Shown here: piece after piece, positions 12,298 to 25,432 of the stretch
Numbering within the stretch: the first letter of the stretch is position 1
Layout of the letters: the number at the start of each line of letters is the position of its first letter
Assembly (NCBI GenBank): GCA_951799425.1
Contig: OX637396.1
Span: 41,531,901-41,595,900, forward strand
DNA: 64,000 nucleotides
Origin: Ilex aquifolium
Taxonomy: Eukaryota; Streptophyta; Magnoliopsida; Aquifoliales; Aquifoliaceae
Direction of reading: 5' to 3'
The notes under the pieces: generated by a model
Databases searched by the model: none
Seen by the model: the letters and a program-made list of their open reading frames with translations, nothing else
What the model was told of the DNA's origin: nothing
Translations under genes and position numbers: made by a program

Positions 12298-12303
12298 AAA
12301 AAA
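12298..12303 (-). terminator. RNA polymerase III T6 terminator
   Basis: Six A residues on the plus strand give T6 on the minus strand directly after the tRNA 3' end, as expected for pol III termination. Confidence 0.85.
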
Positions 12304-12375
12304 TGCGTCTGCCGGGAGTCGAACCCGGGTCTATTGCTTGGAAGGCAATTATCCTAACCGTTGGACTACAAACGC
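12304..12375 (-). tRNA. tRNA-Gly (anticodon UCC)
   Basis: The 72-nt minus-strand sequence folds as a full cloverleaf. Acceptor GCGTTTG pairs with CAGACGC (one U-G wobble), anticodon stem ATTGC with GCAAT, and the loop CTTCCAA gives anticodon TCC, reading GGA/GGG glycine codons. The T-loop is TTCGACT and the discriminator base is A. Internal promoters are intact: A box TAGTCCAACGG and B box GGTTCGACTCC. There is no intron and CCA is not encoded, as usual for nuclear tRNA genes. A CAA motif lies about 5-7 bases upstream, a plant tRNA initiation signal. It is predicted functional. Confidence 0.97.
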
Positions 12376-14090
12376 TGTCTTGTTCCATTTGACAGCAATT
12401 AAAGTATTACTCAAATGTTTTGCGGCAGCAAACAATTGTCGGTGGATAGTAAGTAGTAAAGCATTTAATATTGGACCAAAATTCATGGTAATAGTAAATA
12501 TCACATCACGTATCATATCTTATGATTTTACAAAGTAATTAAATTACCAATTATATTGGATATGGTATTATAGTTCGATATCTAAATATTCTCTTGTCCC
12601 CATGGGGATCCGATCGAGGTTTGAAAAAAGTCAGATATAATTTTGCAATTTTATCATGTATATGAGGATTTTTTTTTTTAAATTCAAACTCATTACATTT
12701 GGACTATACGATAATAATTATATCATTACTCTAAATCATATTAGAATAATCATATGAAATGCACAAGAGATAATTGTTTTTATACCCACGTAAAATTTAT
12801 TATTGGATGATAATTAACATTTAGATATTCTTTTTTGCTTTTCTTTTATTTTATCCTAAATAATGCTGGCATCTCAATTAATACTCACTCACACATTGTA
12901 TCACAAAAAAAAAAAAACTACTTTTTCAAGCAAGATTATAAACATCTATTTAATATTATAGTTAAGAAATTATTTTTTAACTTATAAAAGTAAAATTACA
13001 ATAAAAATTGATTAATTTTTTATCTGATGGTAGAAAATTAATCTAAACTTTAATTTTCTACTAAAAAATATAATTATTTTTAAACAACATCCAATATTAA
13101 ATAACCTAATTTTTTTGATCCAATTAGGTTATTAAATAACCTAATCAGTTCACACATATCCCTCTCTTTTCTCTCTCTCTCCTTTTTCTATATTCACTTT
13201 AATTTTAAATTACATAATTAAATAAAAAAATAATTTATTATTTAAAATAAAAAAATATTATATAATTAATAATTAATATTTAATATTATAGAGTATTAGG
13301 AGTAATTCGTGCCTCAAGGTACGGTGCAATATGAATGATTTTGAGAGGAATGTTGGTGGCCGTTAGATGAGTCTATTTAAGACTGTCGGATGAACTTATT
13401 TATATTATAATTTTTTAAACACAAAAACATTATTAATAATCAATAATCAATGTCACTCCAAAGGGCAATTTAGTCACCTTGACACAGTGTGTAAATATCA
13501 TCAACCTTACAGACATACCCTTCTAGTCGGTTCCCACTGATATATATTTTAGATTCTCATCATAATCACCATATATTTAGATTCTCATAATCACCATGTA
13601 TATAGCTAATACCTTACCTTCAGGAAAAGATATGTATTAGCTCACCCTCAATCACAAGCAAAACCAAAGAAATCCCTACGAAGACGCGTCTCAAAGGCCA
13701 AACTTTTCTGGGGTGTCAATATGACAATATCGATTTAATAACTTCACCCGTTGACGACCAAACCCACGTCATAGGCTCAATCTTGTTCATATTCACCGCC
13801 CCTTCACTTCTCTCTCTCTCTCTCCATGCGGTGTAGCTGATTCTTTCACTCTAAAGAAAAACCCACAAGCGTCTTGCTGAATTCTTTAATGGTAGAAGAC
13901 AAACAGTCTTCTGCCAACTCCACTTGGATTATGATTACACTCTTGTGTCACCCATACTAGAAACCCATTTCTTAAAACAGCAAGAAAAAGTACTCTATTT
14001 GTTTATCTTTTCTCAATCTAGATTTCTCTCTCCATGCTACTCATACTATATGGGTATATAAAAATTGTGTATATGTTTTTGAGTATATTG
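12376..14090. other. AT-rich intergenic DNA and leader of the GT4-like gene
   Basis: Very AT-rich to about 13300, with a small hairpin (aataacctaatt ... aattaggttatt) near 13100-13135 and no gene. From about 13700 the sequence becomes leader-like, with a (CT)n tract at about 13809-13824. Several upstream ATGs precede the main start, including one at 14091. Confidence 0.4.
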
Positions 14091-14102
14091 ATGGGACTGT
14101 AG
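14091..14102 (+). promoter_or_regulatory. Minimal uORF abutting the GT4-like start codon
   Basis: ATG GGA CTG TAG (Met-Gly-Leu-stop) ends one base before the main ATG at 14103. It would be the last uORF met by scanning ribosomes and could reduce initiation at the main start, depending on the transcription start. Confidence 0.5.
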
Positions 14103-17100
14103 ATGGGTTCTCTTGAAAGTGGTATTTCGTCTAAGAAAGATTCATATTTGCTTCGTTCTTCATCGGCAACAAGCAGGAATGAGAGATATTTGTTTGGTCA
14201 AAGACCCAGATCGAGATTTGCAAGATTCGTGTTGTTCAAGAAAATTGATTATCTACAATGGATTTGTACAGTGGCTGTGTTTTTATTCTTTGTAGTTCTT
14301 TTTCAAATGTTTTTGCCTGGTTCAGTGATGGAAAAATCTGGGAATTCCCTGAAGGAAAATCAGATAATTTCTGGGGATTTGACCCTTCTGAGAGAGATTG
14401 GTGGGTTGGATTTTGGGGACAATATAAAGTTTGAGCCCTCTAGGCTTTTGGCTAAATTTCAAAAAGAGGTCAGAGAGGTCAATGGGTCATCTGCTTCAAG
14501 GAGAGGAGTGAGATTTGGGTATAGAAAACCCAAGCTTGCTTTGGTGAGCATTTAGTATTCCCTACCAATTTTGTACTGTTTATGTATGTTAGTTCTTATT
14601 GCAATTTGTTTCGTGTTGACGTCTTGATTTTGCCAGTTTGTACTCTCTGGAGATTAATGTTTACACGGTTTATTTGTTGGGGGTTGCATTGGTTTAGTGT
14701 TTTATTAATTCTAAGTGGATAGCTTGTGGAGTTATACTCGTTTAGGGGTTTTTGTTACATGTTTTTTTGGGTAAGTTTTTTGTTTCATGTTACTATTTCT
14801 ATTGGTTTGATTTCATCTTAGAGGTTGATATTTATTACTTCTTACTGTTATTATTTGATATGTCTGTTTGATGGGTGTAATTGTTGATGGAATTGTGTAA
14901 TGTTTGGTATTCTCCTAATCCTTGGTAAGTAGCTTGTTGGGGGACGTATTGTTACTTGGTTTTTGTTGTATGTTAACATTTACATTATTTTGATGTCTTC
15001 CTGTAGGTTTTTCCAGATATGTTGGTTGATCCACAGCAGATACTAATGGTTACGGTTGCAGCTGCTTTGCGAGACATCGGATACGAAATTGAGGTAATGT
15101 AATTGGTCAGTGAATGCTGTCAATTTTCATCATCCTAGTGGCCTTACGGACATTGACCTTTCATCTTATGGATTAGGTTTCCTGTGAAATGTGTTTGATT
15201 TAAGTAACCTGCAGTGTAATTTAATTTATCAGCATTTTTGTTGTTTTTAAAAATAACAAAGTTAAAGGATGAAGATTAGGGTAGCTTACTTGGGATCTCA
15301 TGTCTTTACTCATGTTATACATGTTTTCAATAACAAAATGAGTTTACTAAACAACTTGTGCTAAAGGTGTTCTTCAATGGCAATGCATTTTGTTCTTTTA
15401 TGTTTGGGCATTTATTATTAAGAAACCTATACTCCAAACTCTTACAAGAAGCAGTGTAAAAAGGTCAGCGAAAGATTTTTGAACTCAGATTAGGAACACC
15501 GACCATGTGAGTTGAGGGACATTATTGGATGCATGCATCTTCTATTTGCAACCCAAATGTCCTCCATTTTATTTGAAATTTCTCAGGGCCGTGGCCTCAC
15601 TGGGCTTTTAGTTCTATTTGTTAGCTCTCATTGTCATTGGAGATACCAAAAGTTATAATGCTTAATTCCTCGACATTGGAAGTCAACAGTTGTGTGGACA
15701 TTTGGGTTGGAGCCATAGCATTGCACTTGATAGAGTTTAGTTGCTCACTGAAATCACCTTAAAATAACGTCAGGACTATTTCATGATACCACCTCTCCTT
15801 GAAGCTTCATTTTCAAATTAAGCTATACAATAGACCTCACTTTTGATCCGTGGCGGACCTGGGGAAGAGTACTAATCTTTTGGAGCACCCTCATCCAATC
15901 TTCTCTCTCTCTCTCTCCCCCATGCATGTCTGCAAATTTGTCTTTATTTGCAGTGAGCATACGTCAGGGAATGAGAGATTGGTGTGCTGTGTGCATATTC
16001 TTAAATTCTTTGATTCAAGTCATTTGATTTACTCACTCTGTCCGGTTGTGTGATTTTGTGCCTGTCCTTGGTTGGTTGTCATCAAAGACGAGTATCGTCT
16101 GAAGAGGTTTAGTTGTTTGGTGGCTATATAATGCACATAGCTTTTCTTTGTCAAGCATTTAAATTGGTGGATTTGACTTTCTTAAGTAACACTGCATCAG
16201 ATAAATGTATTAGTGTAACTATCACTTGTTTTTTCCTCCTGTCTGCAGGTCTACTCACTTGAAGATGGTCCTGTACGCACTGTTTGGAAAAATCTCAACC
16301 TTACAGTCAATATCATTGAAACGATTGAGAATAGGAAGATGACTGTAGACTGGCTAAAGTATGTTTGGATGTTCAATTGGTCATATATCATGTATCTCCA
16401 ATTATGATTAATAATTCAACTGGCGGAATGTTAACTGGTTGAAGACCATCCTGTTGCTGCTTGAGCAAACAACAATCGTTTCATTTTGTTTCTTTGCATT
16501 GGCTATCCTCATGGTCCTTAAATCAATCACTTGCAGTTTTTGTTTTGCTTCATTATGACTGGAGCCATCAGTAAATGCTGTATGGTGGTCCGAATAGAAG
16601 CCATACTCTATACCAAAATATTTTAGCACTTTTGGGACTTTTCTTATTTTGAATCCTTTCCAAAGCAATCATATTTAATTGAATATAATGTTCCACAGAT
16701 ATTAAACCTCTACACTTTCAGATATGTCCCTAGTGTGTGTCTGGGTGTGTGTGTGTAATGTGGTTTTTATTGCTCAAATATTAGCAATTCAGCATAACTA
16801 TGAATTGAGGTATTTTCCCTTATAACTCTATATCCCTTTTTGTAGCTATGATGGCGTAATTGTGAACTCTTTTGAAGCCATGGGAGTCTTATCTTGGTAA
16901 GTCTTGTGTGTTTATCTTTCAATCAGATGCATTTTCTTACAGAAATCAATATTTTTGTTGTCTTCTCCTCTCTTAATCTCCTTCTCTGCAGAGTATACAT
17001 TTCCAGCTGTCTGAACCCAGGAAACTATTTTCCTATATCTCAGTTAATAGTTGATAAATTCGTTGGTGAATCAGATTTATATTAAGTTTCATACATTAAG

Positions 17101-20100
17101 TCAAAGTTGTTTTGAAGATGTGAATCCTGCTGAAAGTTCATAGCTAATAACATTGTTTTAGGATGCTGTTATGAGCATGTGGTTGAAGGCATATTCTCTA
17201 ATTATATAAGGTGGCTTTATAAACTTGATTTAGGTTCAGTGATGTTGTCTTGCTCTGGATTTAAGAGAAAAACCACGTTCATGTCTGTACATTACAGGTT
17301 TGATTTTGTAGCAAGGCTGTAAATAACACAATTTTGATGATTGTAAACATGAGGAGAGAAGGTCCATGCACTGAAAAAAAAACTGAGGAGAACAGCAAAC
17401 ATTGCCTTTGGCTTTTTTGAGTTTTTGCAAGCAAAGATTGTAAAAATGTCTTGCTTGGATATTAGACCAATGGAATGAACAAATTATGAATCCATTTTGT
17501 GGTTTGATTTTTGAAAAACAGGAAGAAGTGGGTTTGATATAGTGAAAGTTGGTCAATTGAAATGGTTCAGGTTTTGTCTTGGTAAGTACCTTCTTTTCAG
17601 CTTTTAGTTGTGCATTTGAAGTATCAAAGTAGCAAGCTGGGGGAGATAATGAATTACACGTGTACAGGAGGGATAAGTGCATGTTCCTTGTATTGATGGA
17701 CTCTTGGTATTAGCCTTTCTCACAAAGAGAATACTGATTGTGGAGAAATTGCTCTAAGTTTGTTGATTTTGTTTTGAGAGAGGGCAAGTTCTCATGTTGT
17801 GCTGTTTCTTGGAGATAATTCATCTCTTTTGGGCAGGATATTCACGTAGTGACGATATGGCTGTTTATTAGAGTTACCTCTTGGAGTTTATCAGTATGCT
17901 GGTTCTATTATATGCATGCCACTAAACTATCACGCTCAAAAAGAGTTAGCTCAGTATCTCAGTATCTTTTGGTGGTTCTATTAGGGGTTTGGAAGGAGTT
18001 TCACATTCATATACTCCAAAGTTCTTAAATACTTTTGGTATGCATATGATGCAGACACTTTGATCCGCTTGCTTCTTTATATAGTCACAAGAATGGAAAT
18101 GTTACTGATTGTTGTTTTTGTTTTATTTGTGTCCCTTCTTGTCTTTACCTAATGGTTTGGATTAGAAAAATGCTGTTGTTGCAAAATACAGTTCTGCAGG
18201 AGACTAGTCTTTTTCTTATCTATGTAAATATACAGAATTATTTTACCTCTTGTAAGTTGTTTAGATTTTGAAGTTTCTGTTATTAGCATTTTCTTTATCC
18301 TATTAAAATAATTTTACTTGCTACAGTCTCATGCAGGAACCATTCAAATCTGTACCTGTTATATGGACTATCCATGAGAAAACACTAGCCATCCGTTTGC
18401 GTCAACACCTATCAAGTGGCCAAATTGAGATTGTAGAAGTTTGGAAAAAAGTTTTCAATCGTGCTACTGTTGTTGTCTTCCCCAACTATGTCCTGCCGGT
18501 AATATCTGATACCCAAACTGGTCCATTTAACTTTTGATGCATCCAGCAAAATCTCCTTGGTGAAAGTGTCATGATTGCAGGGGTTGTTGGATTATTTGCA
18601 TGTACCACTAAATGTTTTTCAATCAGGAGATGATTTATGACTCAAGATAATAAAAGACCACTCGATGATTCATCAAGTTATGTTTCTTTTCATTATATGT
18701 TGACAATATCCTACCACAGAACAGCTTGAACCCATTTCAATCTCTAACTGTATCAATGATGGTGCATTGGCTTAAAATTGATGCTTAAAGATGCATAACT
18801 TTCTGCTGAGGTATGTTTTCCTCTTCTCTGCCTTTGCCAGGTGTTCTATTTGGCAGCTGATGTTGGCAACTATTTTGTTATACCGGGTTCTCCTGCTGAA
18901 GCATGGGAAGCAGACAATTTTTTGGCTTTACATAAAGATAATCTGCGTGTCAGGGTGGACTATGGGCCAGATGACTTAGTTATTGCAATCGTGGGAAGTC
19001 AAATCTCTTATAGAGGTTTATGGCTGGAGCAGGCCCTTATTTTACAGGAACTACACCCATATTTTGTAGGTTCGGCATTTGATAGCAATCCCACTTCTAA
19101 TCTCAAAATCATTATTTTAAGTGGTTATTCAGCTAGCAACTACAGTGTGGCTGTGGAGGTAAAAAGTTGGTTTCATGTCTGCTAATCTTTTATCTTCATT
19201 TCTACTTTTCTGGGGTACTTGATTGCTCTAATTTTGTTTGGATCACTCTAAATAAGTATTAATCCTCTGTTTTAGGCCATTGCTCTAAACTTGGGATACC
19301 CAAAGGGAATTGTGAAGCATGTTGCTCTTGATGAAGGTGTAGACAGTGTTCTAAGCATGGCTGATCTTGTGATATATGGATCTTTTCGTGAAGAGCAATC
19401 TTTTCCGGACATTTTGATAAGAGCTATGTGCTTTGGAAAACCAATAATAGCCCCGGATCTCTCGATGATTAAAAAATATGTATGTTTCTGGTGCTATATT
19501 GCCTTTTCACATGCATGTGTCATAGATTATATGCATGGTAAAAGCTAACAAAATCTGTTTGGAACCCAAAAAAATACTGCTGACAGGAGTTTGCAGGAGG
19601 AAAAGAAACACTGATCCTGTTAAACATGTGTCCCACTTTGTGTGACACCGAGAGGAAAGTATCCTTATAGATTCTACGCTACTCAAACTTCTGATTCCTT
19701 TTTTAGTCGACCCTTTTCTACATCACATAGCTGAAATTTTCTGGCAGATTAAATTTGTGGTCCGAGGCATCCCGGGTGCAAGGACTAGTTAACACAGGGG
19801 TCATTAGTCTCTGATATTTGTCAGTTGCATTAGTAATACATGACATCCTAGACCATTGATGACATCCAATCCTAAATCTCTCCATTTTGTTACCTAATAC
19901 AAACTTTTTAATTTCTTGGATGGATTTTTTTTTAAAGCAAGCTACTAACTTTGTTGGCCATTGGCAATACTATCAGGTTGATGATAGGGTGAATGGCTAT
20001 CTATTTCCAAAGGAGAATATTAAGTTTCTGAAACAGATAATGTTGCAAGTAGTCTTGAAAGGAAAACTATCACCTCTAGCTCGCAATATTGCTTCAATTG

Positions 20101-23100
20101 GAAAACAAACTGCTAAAAATCTCATGGTTTTAGAAACCGTTGAAGGGTATGCTTTACTATTGGAACAAATTCTCAAGCTCCCATCCGAAGTTGCACCTTC
20201 CCAGTCTGTCAAAGAAATCCCTCCCAAGTTGAAAGCAGAATGGCAGTGGCATCTTTTCAAAGAAGTGGCAGATTTGACTTATCTAAATAGAACTTCGAGA
20301 AGCTACGGATTTTTAGACAACGTTGAAAGTCAATGGAACCATACTCAAAGGGAGAGTACTGGAGCTGTGACTGCACCTAATGAAACATTTTTATACAGTA
20401 TCTGGAACGAAGAAAAATCTGTTCAGATGAATAACACAAAGAAGAGAAGGGAAGAAGAAGAGGTAAGTGACGGAGGCAGTCATCTACATGTTGTGAATTT
20501 GACTTGAACAATCTTTGGTATTTCTATCTATTATTTTTGTTCTTGCCTCCCTGGCGGAAACCCATTTTCTTTGTAATTTGATGCAGTTGAAGGACAGAAC
20601 TGAACAGCCTCGGGGAACATGGGAGGACGTGTATAAAAGTGCCAAAAGGGCTGATCGTTCTAAGAATGATTTGCATGAAAGGGATGATGGGGAGCTTGAA
20701 AGGACGGGTCAACCATTATGCATCTATGAACCTTACTTTGGTGAAGGAACCTGGCCCTTTTTACAACGTAGATCACTCTATCGTGGACTCGGACTGGTGA
20801 GTCACCAAGCTCATGTTAGCTACTCTGTTAAAATGGTACAACTTTTATGTGAGTTATTATATGCTTATTTGAGGGTGTACGTGCATTTTTATCAAGTTGC
20901 TGGGTCATGTGCAGTTGATGACATGGGAATTGCCAAAAACAATGAAGTGTCGCCAAACTTCGGAAACTTGTCTCAACATTTTGGGTTACAATCAGAATCC
21001 AATTTTAAAACTATGGAATAAAAAAATGAATTAAAAAGTGGTTTACAATAATGCCTCGTATGGTTGACAGCCCACACTATTCTCCCCCTATCTTGTCAAA
21101 CAACCATTGTTTGATTTTGCCTCCGATGTTCATCTTTTCTTTTTTCATCTCCATAGGGAGAAATCTGAAGCAATAATAGTTCGATTGATGCAATAAGGGT
21201 GTAATTATGCACCTAAAGTGTCATTTATTTGTGAATTAGAGAGGGGTGACCTCGTGATATATTAGTCTGGCTTAGGTCATCACGTACTATTCCTTTCTTA
21301 TGTTGATACATGGACAATTTGGTTGCAGTCCACCAAAGGTCGAAGACCTGGGACAGATGATGTTGATGCTCCTTCTCGTCTTCCACTCCTGAGCAATACT
21401 TATTATCGAGATGTCCTTGGTGACTATGGTGCCTTTTTAGCAATTGCTAATCGGATTGACCGCATTCACAAAAATGCTTGGATAGGGTTCCAATCTTGGA
21501 GAGCAATGGCTAGGAAGGTACGTGATTGCTTATAGTGCTATGACTTGACTTTGTTGGAGACTAATCTGGTATGAGACTTTCATTTTGTTTCACTCGGTTT
21601 ATCGGAGTAATGTTGTGCAACCAGATTTGTTCATGGGATGGATTTTTTTTTGGCTTAATATAATGCACCGCAAGGCACTGTATGACCCTTGGTTGGCATC
21701 AGGTGCCCCTATGTCTATAGACTGAAACTACTGGTGGTAGAGGGCCTACCAATGTTGATCAAATGCAAACAGAAGTATAAAACTTGCCAAATGTCCTCAA
21801 ATTGGATCTGCTAATCATAACACTATAAAATATTAAGATAGTATTTGATGTGAGTTTGGAATATTGCGATTCATGAACAAATGGAAATGGTAGTGTCTCA
21901 TTAGTTTGGAAAACTTAAATTGACCGAAAAGTTCAGAATTGTAGATTGTAGAAGTACAAAATGACAACAAATTTATGACTTACAAATTTTGTTTGTTTTC
22001 ATATTGAAAGGCCAAAATGATGATACATTCTTTTGTTAGTCAACTATCCAAACCTTAACCTATCCAACAAAAAAAAAAAGGTAAAACAAACTATTGACTG
22101 CATATCATTGGAAAGATCATTTTATTTAGATAGGGTGTATTTTGTTGAAACCAAGAAGCAAGAAAATTTTTATTCCTTTAAGTTGTAGAGCGGTACCCGG
22201 GACAGTAGATTCAACTGACTAAGATTTGGAAGTTGAACTTTCGCTTCTACTTTCATAGGTTTACCAGGGCATTAATAATACAACTTGCTCTTCTCAAATC
22301 CAATTTGAAGTAGATCAATTTACCATGGACATAATCTCAAGCATTGCTTCATGTCTAAAGTGAGGACTTGGAACAGGAATCTTTGTCTAAGACTGCTGAA
22401 ATTGCACTATTGGATGATATCCAAGCACGAAGACATGGTGACGCTCTCTACTTTTGGGTTCGTATGGACATGGATTCAAGAAACCCATTGAAACAGGATT
22501 TCTGGTCATTCTGTGATGCTATAAATGCAGGAAGTTGCAAGTAAGATTTGTCATGTCTAATACACCTATTTTTTCTGTTCCCTTTTCTTGTTTTTAATTT
22601 TAAAACTGTCCACTTTGTTTCTTGTTCTTGTCATGTCATATTTCAGCCAGTATAAGAATTTCACATGGTTTAATTTTTTTGCACGGGTTTTCAACCTGAT
22701 ATATTTGCCTCATTGATTGAAGGTTTGCTTTCTCCGAGGCTTTTAAGAAGATGTATGGCATAAAACATAACTTGAGCTCCCTCCCTCCCATGCCTGTAGA
22801 CGGGGACACATGGTCCGTCATGCATAGCTGGGTTTTGCCAACCAGGTCCTTCCTAGAGTTTGTAATGTTTTCAAGGTTAGGAAATTTATGTTTTTTATGC
22901 CTCTATTTGAATATCTGGGGCGTAATCCATGTTTCAATAGTTTTGTTTTTTGTTTTTACTTGTTTTTCTTGAATAGTTCATTCACATACAAAATTGATAT
23001 GGTCCATGTCATTTGTAGAATGTTTGTGGATGCACTTGATGCACAATTCTATGATGAGCACCATCAAAGTGGGCAGTGTTACCTAAGTCTATCCAAGGTA

Positions 23101-23963
23101 ACTTGCTTCGATTTTCAATAACTGCTTTTTATGTGCTCGCAAGATCAGACTTTGTTTCACCGTCTTAATTCTTAGGCATTGCTTGGAAAGTTTATTGTTG
23201 ACAGCATGACAAGGTCAAAATGACAGTGAGACTTATTAGCTGGTCATACTCATTATCTAGTAAAATCCTTGATTTTTTTTTCCATTCTACTGAGGAGTTT
23301 GAGAAATGAGTCTCCTATAAACATCTACAGTTGTGCTATCTATGCTTTGAACACAAACAAGATGGATTTATTTCATTTTGTGCTTTATTTATGGACTAAG
23401 TGTGCAATTCTTTCTTTTTACTGCCTTTCCTTCATATTTTAAGTCTTGCTTTTCGTTTTGTTTTTTGGGGTTGTCATTAAATTAACTGTCTTGGAACTGC
23501 AAAAATGGCGCTCATTAAGCAGGACAAGCATTGCTACTCTCGGGTGCTTGAGCTACTCGTAAATGTCTGGGCGTACCATAGTGCAAGACGAATGGTTTAT
23601 GTGAATCCAAAGACAGGTGTGATGCAAGAACACCACAAATTGAAGAGCCGGAGAGGTCAAATGTGGGTCAAATGGTTCCAGGCCAACACCCTTAAGAGCA
23701 TGGATGAGGACCTAGCTGAGGAGTCAGATTCAGACCACCCTAAGAAAAGGTGGCTGTGGCCATCAACAGGTGAGGTTTTCTGGCAAGGTCTTTACGAGAA
23801 AGAGAGGAATCTAAGAAATCGAGAGAAAGAGAAGAGGAGGCAACAGAGTAAGGATAAGATCTCTAGGATTAGGAAACGGACTCGTCAAAAAGTAATAGGA
23901 AAGTATGTAAAGCCCCCGCCAGACGAGATCGAAAACTCAAACACAACTGTGGCAGTCAGATAG
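14103..23963 (+). CDS. GT4-like membrane-anchored glycosyltransferase (At4g01210/At5g04480 family)
   Basis: Fourteen exons splice in frame: 14103-14543, 15007-15093, 16249-16358, 16846-16896, 18327-18498, 18841-19158, 19276-19479, 19977-20462, 20587-20796, 21329-21517, 22377-22540, 22723-22875, 23019-23097, 23523-23963. The product has 1034 residues, about the length I recall for At4g01210. There is one hydrophobic anchor (residues 52-72) after a basic N-terminus, so a type II Golgi/endomembrane protein is likely. Residues 145-520 form a GT-B fold of the glycosyltransferase-1 type, with EEQSFPDILIRAM (432-444), GKPIIAPD and VNGYLFP. The second Glu usual before 'AM' in the EX7E motif is Arg442. 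The long plant-specific C-terminal half has conserved Trp/Tyr-rich blocks (YEPYFGEGTWPFL, VNVWAYHSARRMVYV) and a Lys/Arg-rich tail. I know no established acceptor or donor. Confidence 0.9.
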
Positions 23964-24360
23964 CATTTATTCAATTCGAGTGGTGGTCATTCTTGCTAGT
24001 AGTAAGTCTAACCTAATTGTTTTTCCCCCTCCCCTCTTTATTCTTCCATTTTTTCATTTGTCCAAAAGGATGCCTAGGTTCATATTTTGTAGGTAAGAGT
24101 CTTGTATGTAATTGCATCCTTCTGCCGGAAATGCTTAATTGTATACTAGCATCTTTTATTTTTTTCGAGTGGGAGCGGGGGAGGTGTATGACCCGGGTGG
24201 GTGTTTGCAACTTCTTTCAGCTGCTATAACTAGGAGGAAAATGGTACAGAACTTTGCAGTTTGATGAGTAACATTGTTTGAGATCTGTGTGAATGAATGA
24301 TTTGTGACTTCAGAAGCTAGTTGTTGTCTACTTGTTTCTTATTGCAACCTTTTGAAGTTG
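23964..24360 (+). other. 3' UTR of the GT4-like gene
   Basis: T-rich downstream sequence without reading frames of interest. Its end touches the target-site duplication (24351-24360) of the adjacent Mutator-like element. Confidence 0.4.
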
Positions 24361-24661
24361 GGAAAAATCTCATCTTGCCCCTTGAAGGATATAAAAAAAT
24401 TTAGTTTGCTCCCCTAATGATTGATTTTTTTCACATTGTCTCCTCAAAGAAATATAAATGTTGAAACGTGGTTCATTGTCTTATATTTTGGTCTGTTTTG
24501 TGATTTTTGATTTGTTGATTTGGCATAAATCAAACGAAAATAAGACAGTGAATTATATTGTAACGTTTTTATTTCTTTGAGGGAGTAATGGGAAAAAATT
24601 AATTATTCGGGATAAAATTGATTATTTTTGTATCTTTCAAGGGACAAAATGAGATTTACCC
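24361..24661. mobile_element. Mutator-like MITE with 10-bp target-site duplication
   Basis: About 37 terminal bases on each side are imperfect inverted repeats, both containing AAATCTCAT, CCCTTGAA and GATA words. The element is flanked by the exact 10-bp repeat tttgaagttg at 24351-24360 and 24662-24671. It is 301 bp and non-coding. A 9-11-bp duplication is characteristic of Mutator-like elements. It lies between the 3' ends of two convergent genes. Confidence 0.85.
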
Positions 24662-24671
24662 TTTGAAGTTG

Positions 24672-25432
24672 GACATGCTTACATAAGGCCTATGCATTTC
24701 TGTTCCAACTTAAGAGCTTCTTGTATTTAAGAGATCAATGCAATCCGAAGTTCTTCAACAATCTAATTAGTTAATTAATCTCAACGGCTTCAAATCATGA
24801 CTCGCTCTCCTCCCTGGACTAACGCCTTGAAAGGCGAAGATTTTCATTCTAAACCGAATAGACATGCTTAGTGAATGAATCGACATGAATCTGATTATAC
24901 ACAACCCTATCATAGGAAAACCCCCAATCCAACGTTCAAATAGAATGATTTAAAGAAGTGTATCATGAGAAAGCAGTTTACACGACTAATTAATGATTTT
25001 ATTTCGATTAGCAGGAAACAAATAGATACAGCTGCACAAACGATTAAGTAGTCCTGGTCTGTTAACTCAGCTGAAAGTTGCTCTCTGTTAAAGGAAAACT
25101 TGAACAGGATAAGTTGAGGTCCCCAACAAGAATCAGAAAAATATGAATGCAGAGAGGAAAATAAATTTTTTGACTTTCTAATGCTGAAAAGAAGATACAA
25201 TCACCACAGCTGACAATATGAACTTCAGAGGGAAAAGAAACAATATTTCAACAAAAATTCACCCTTTTCCCCGAGACATGAAGGGACTTCGATCGGCATC
25301 TCAATCTCAATTGTATCTTTATAGAAAAAATGCTTAATCTCAGAGATCTCAAAAGGACATACTAGCATGGGCTTCTGAACCTAATCATATAACTATACGC
25401 TGTCATTGCAGTAAATAGTCATACCCATGTTG
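24672..25432. other. Convergent 3' flank of FCF1
   Basis: No gene is recognised between the Mutator-like MITE and the FCF1 stop codon. The part nearest 25432 is presumably the FCF1 3' UTR on the minus strand. A 96-codon minus-strand frame (24910-25200) has no recognisable domain. Confidence 0.4.

Noticed and set aside
17236-17682. 148-codon minus-strand frame inside a GT4-like intron
   Set aside because: No domain, no splice or promoter support, and Cys/Ser/Lys-rich chance composition. It is inside a defined intron.
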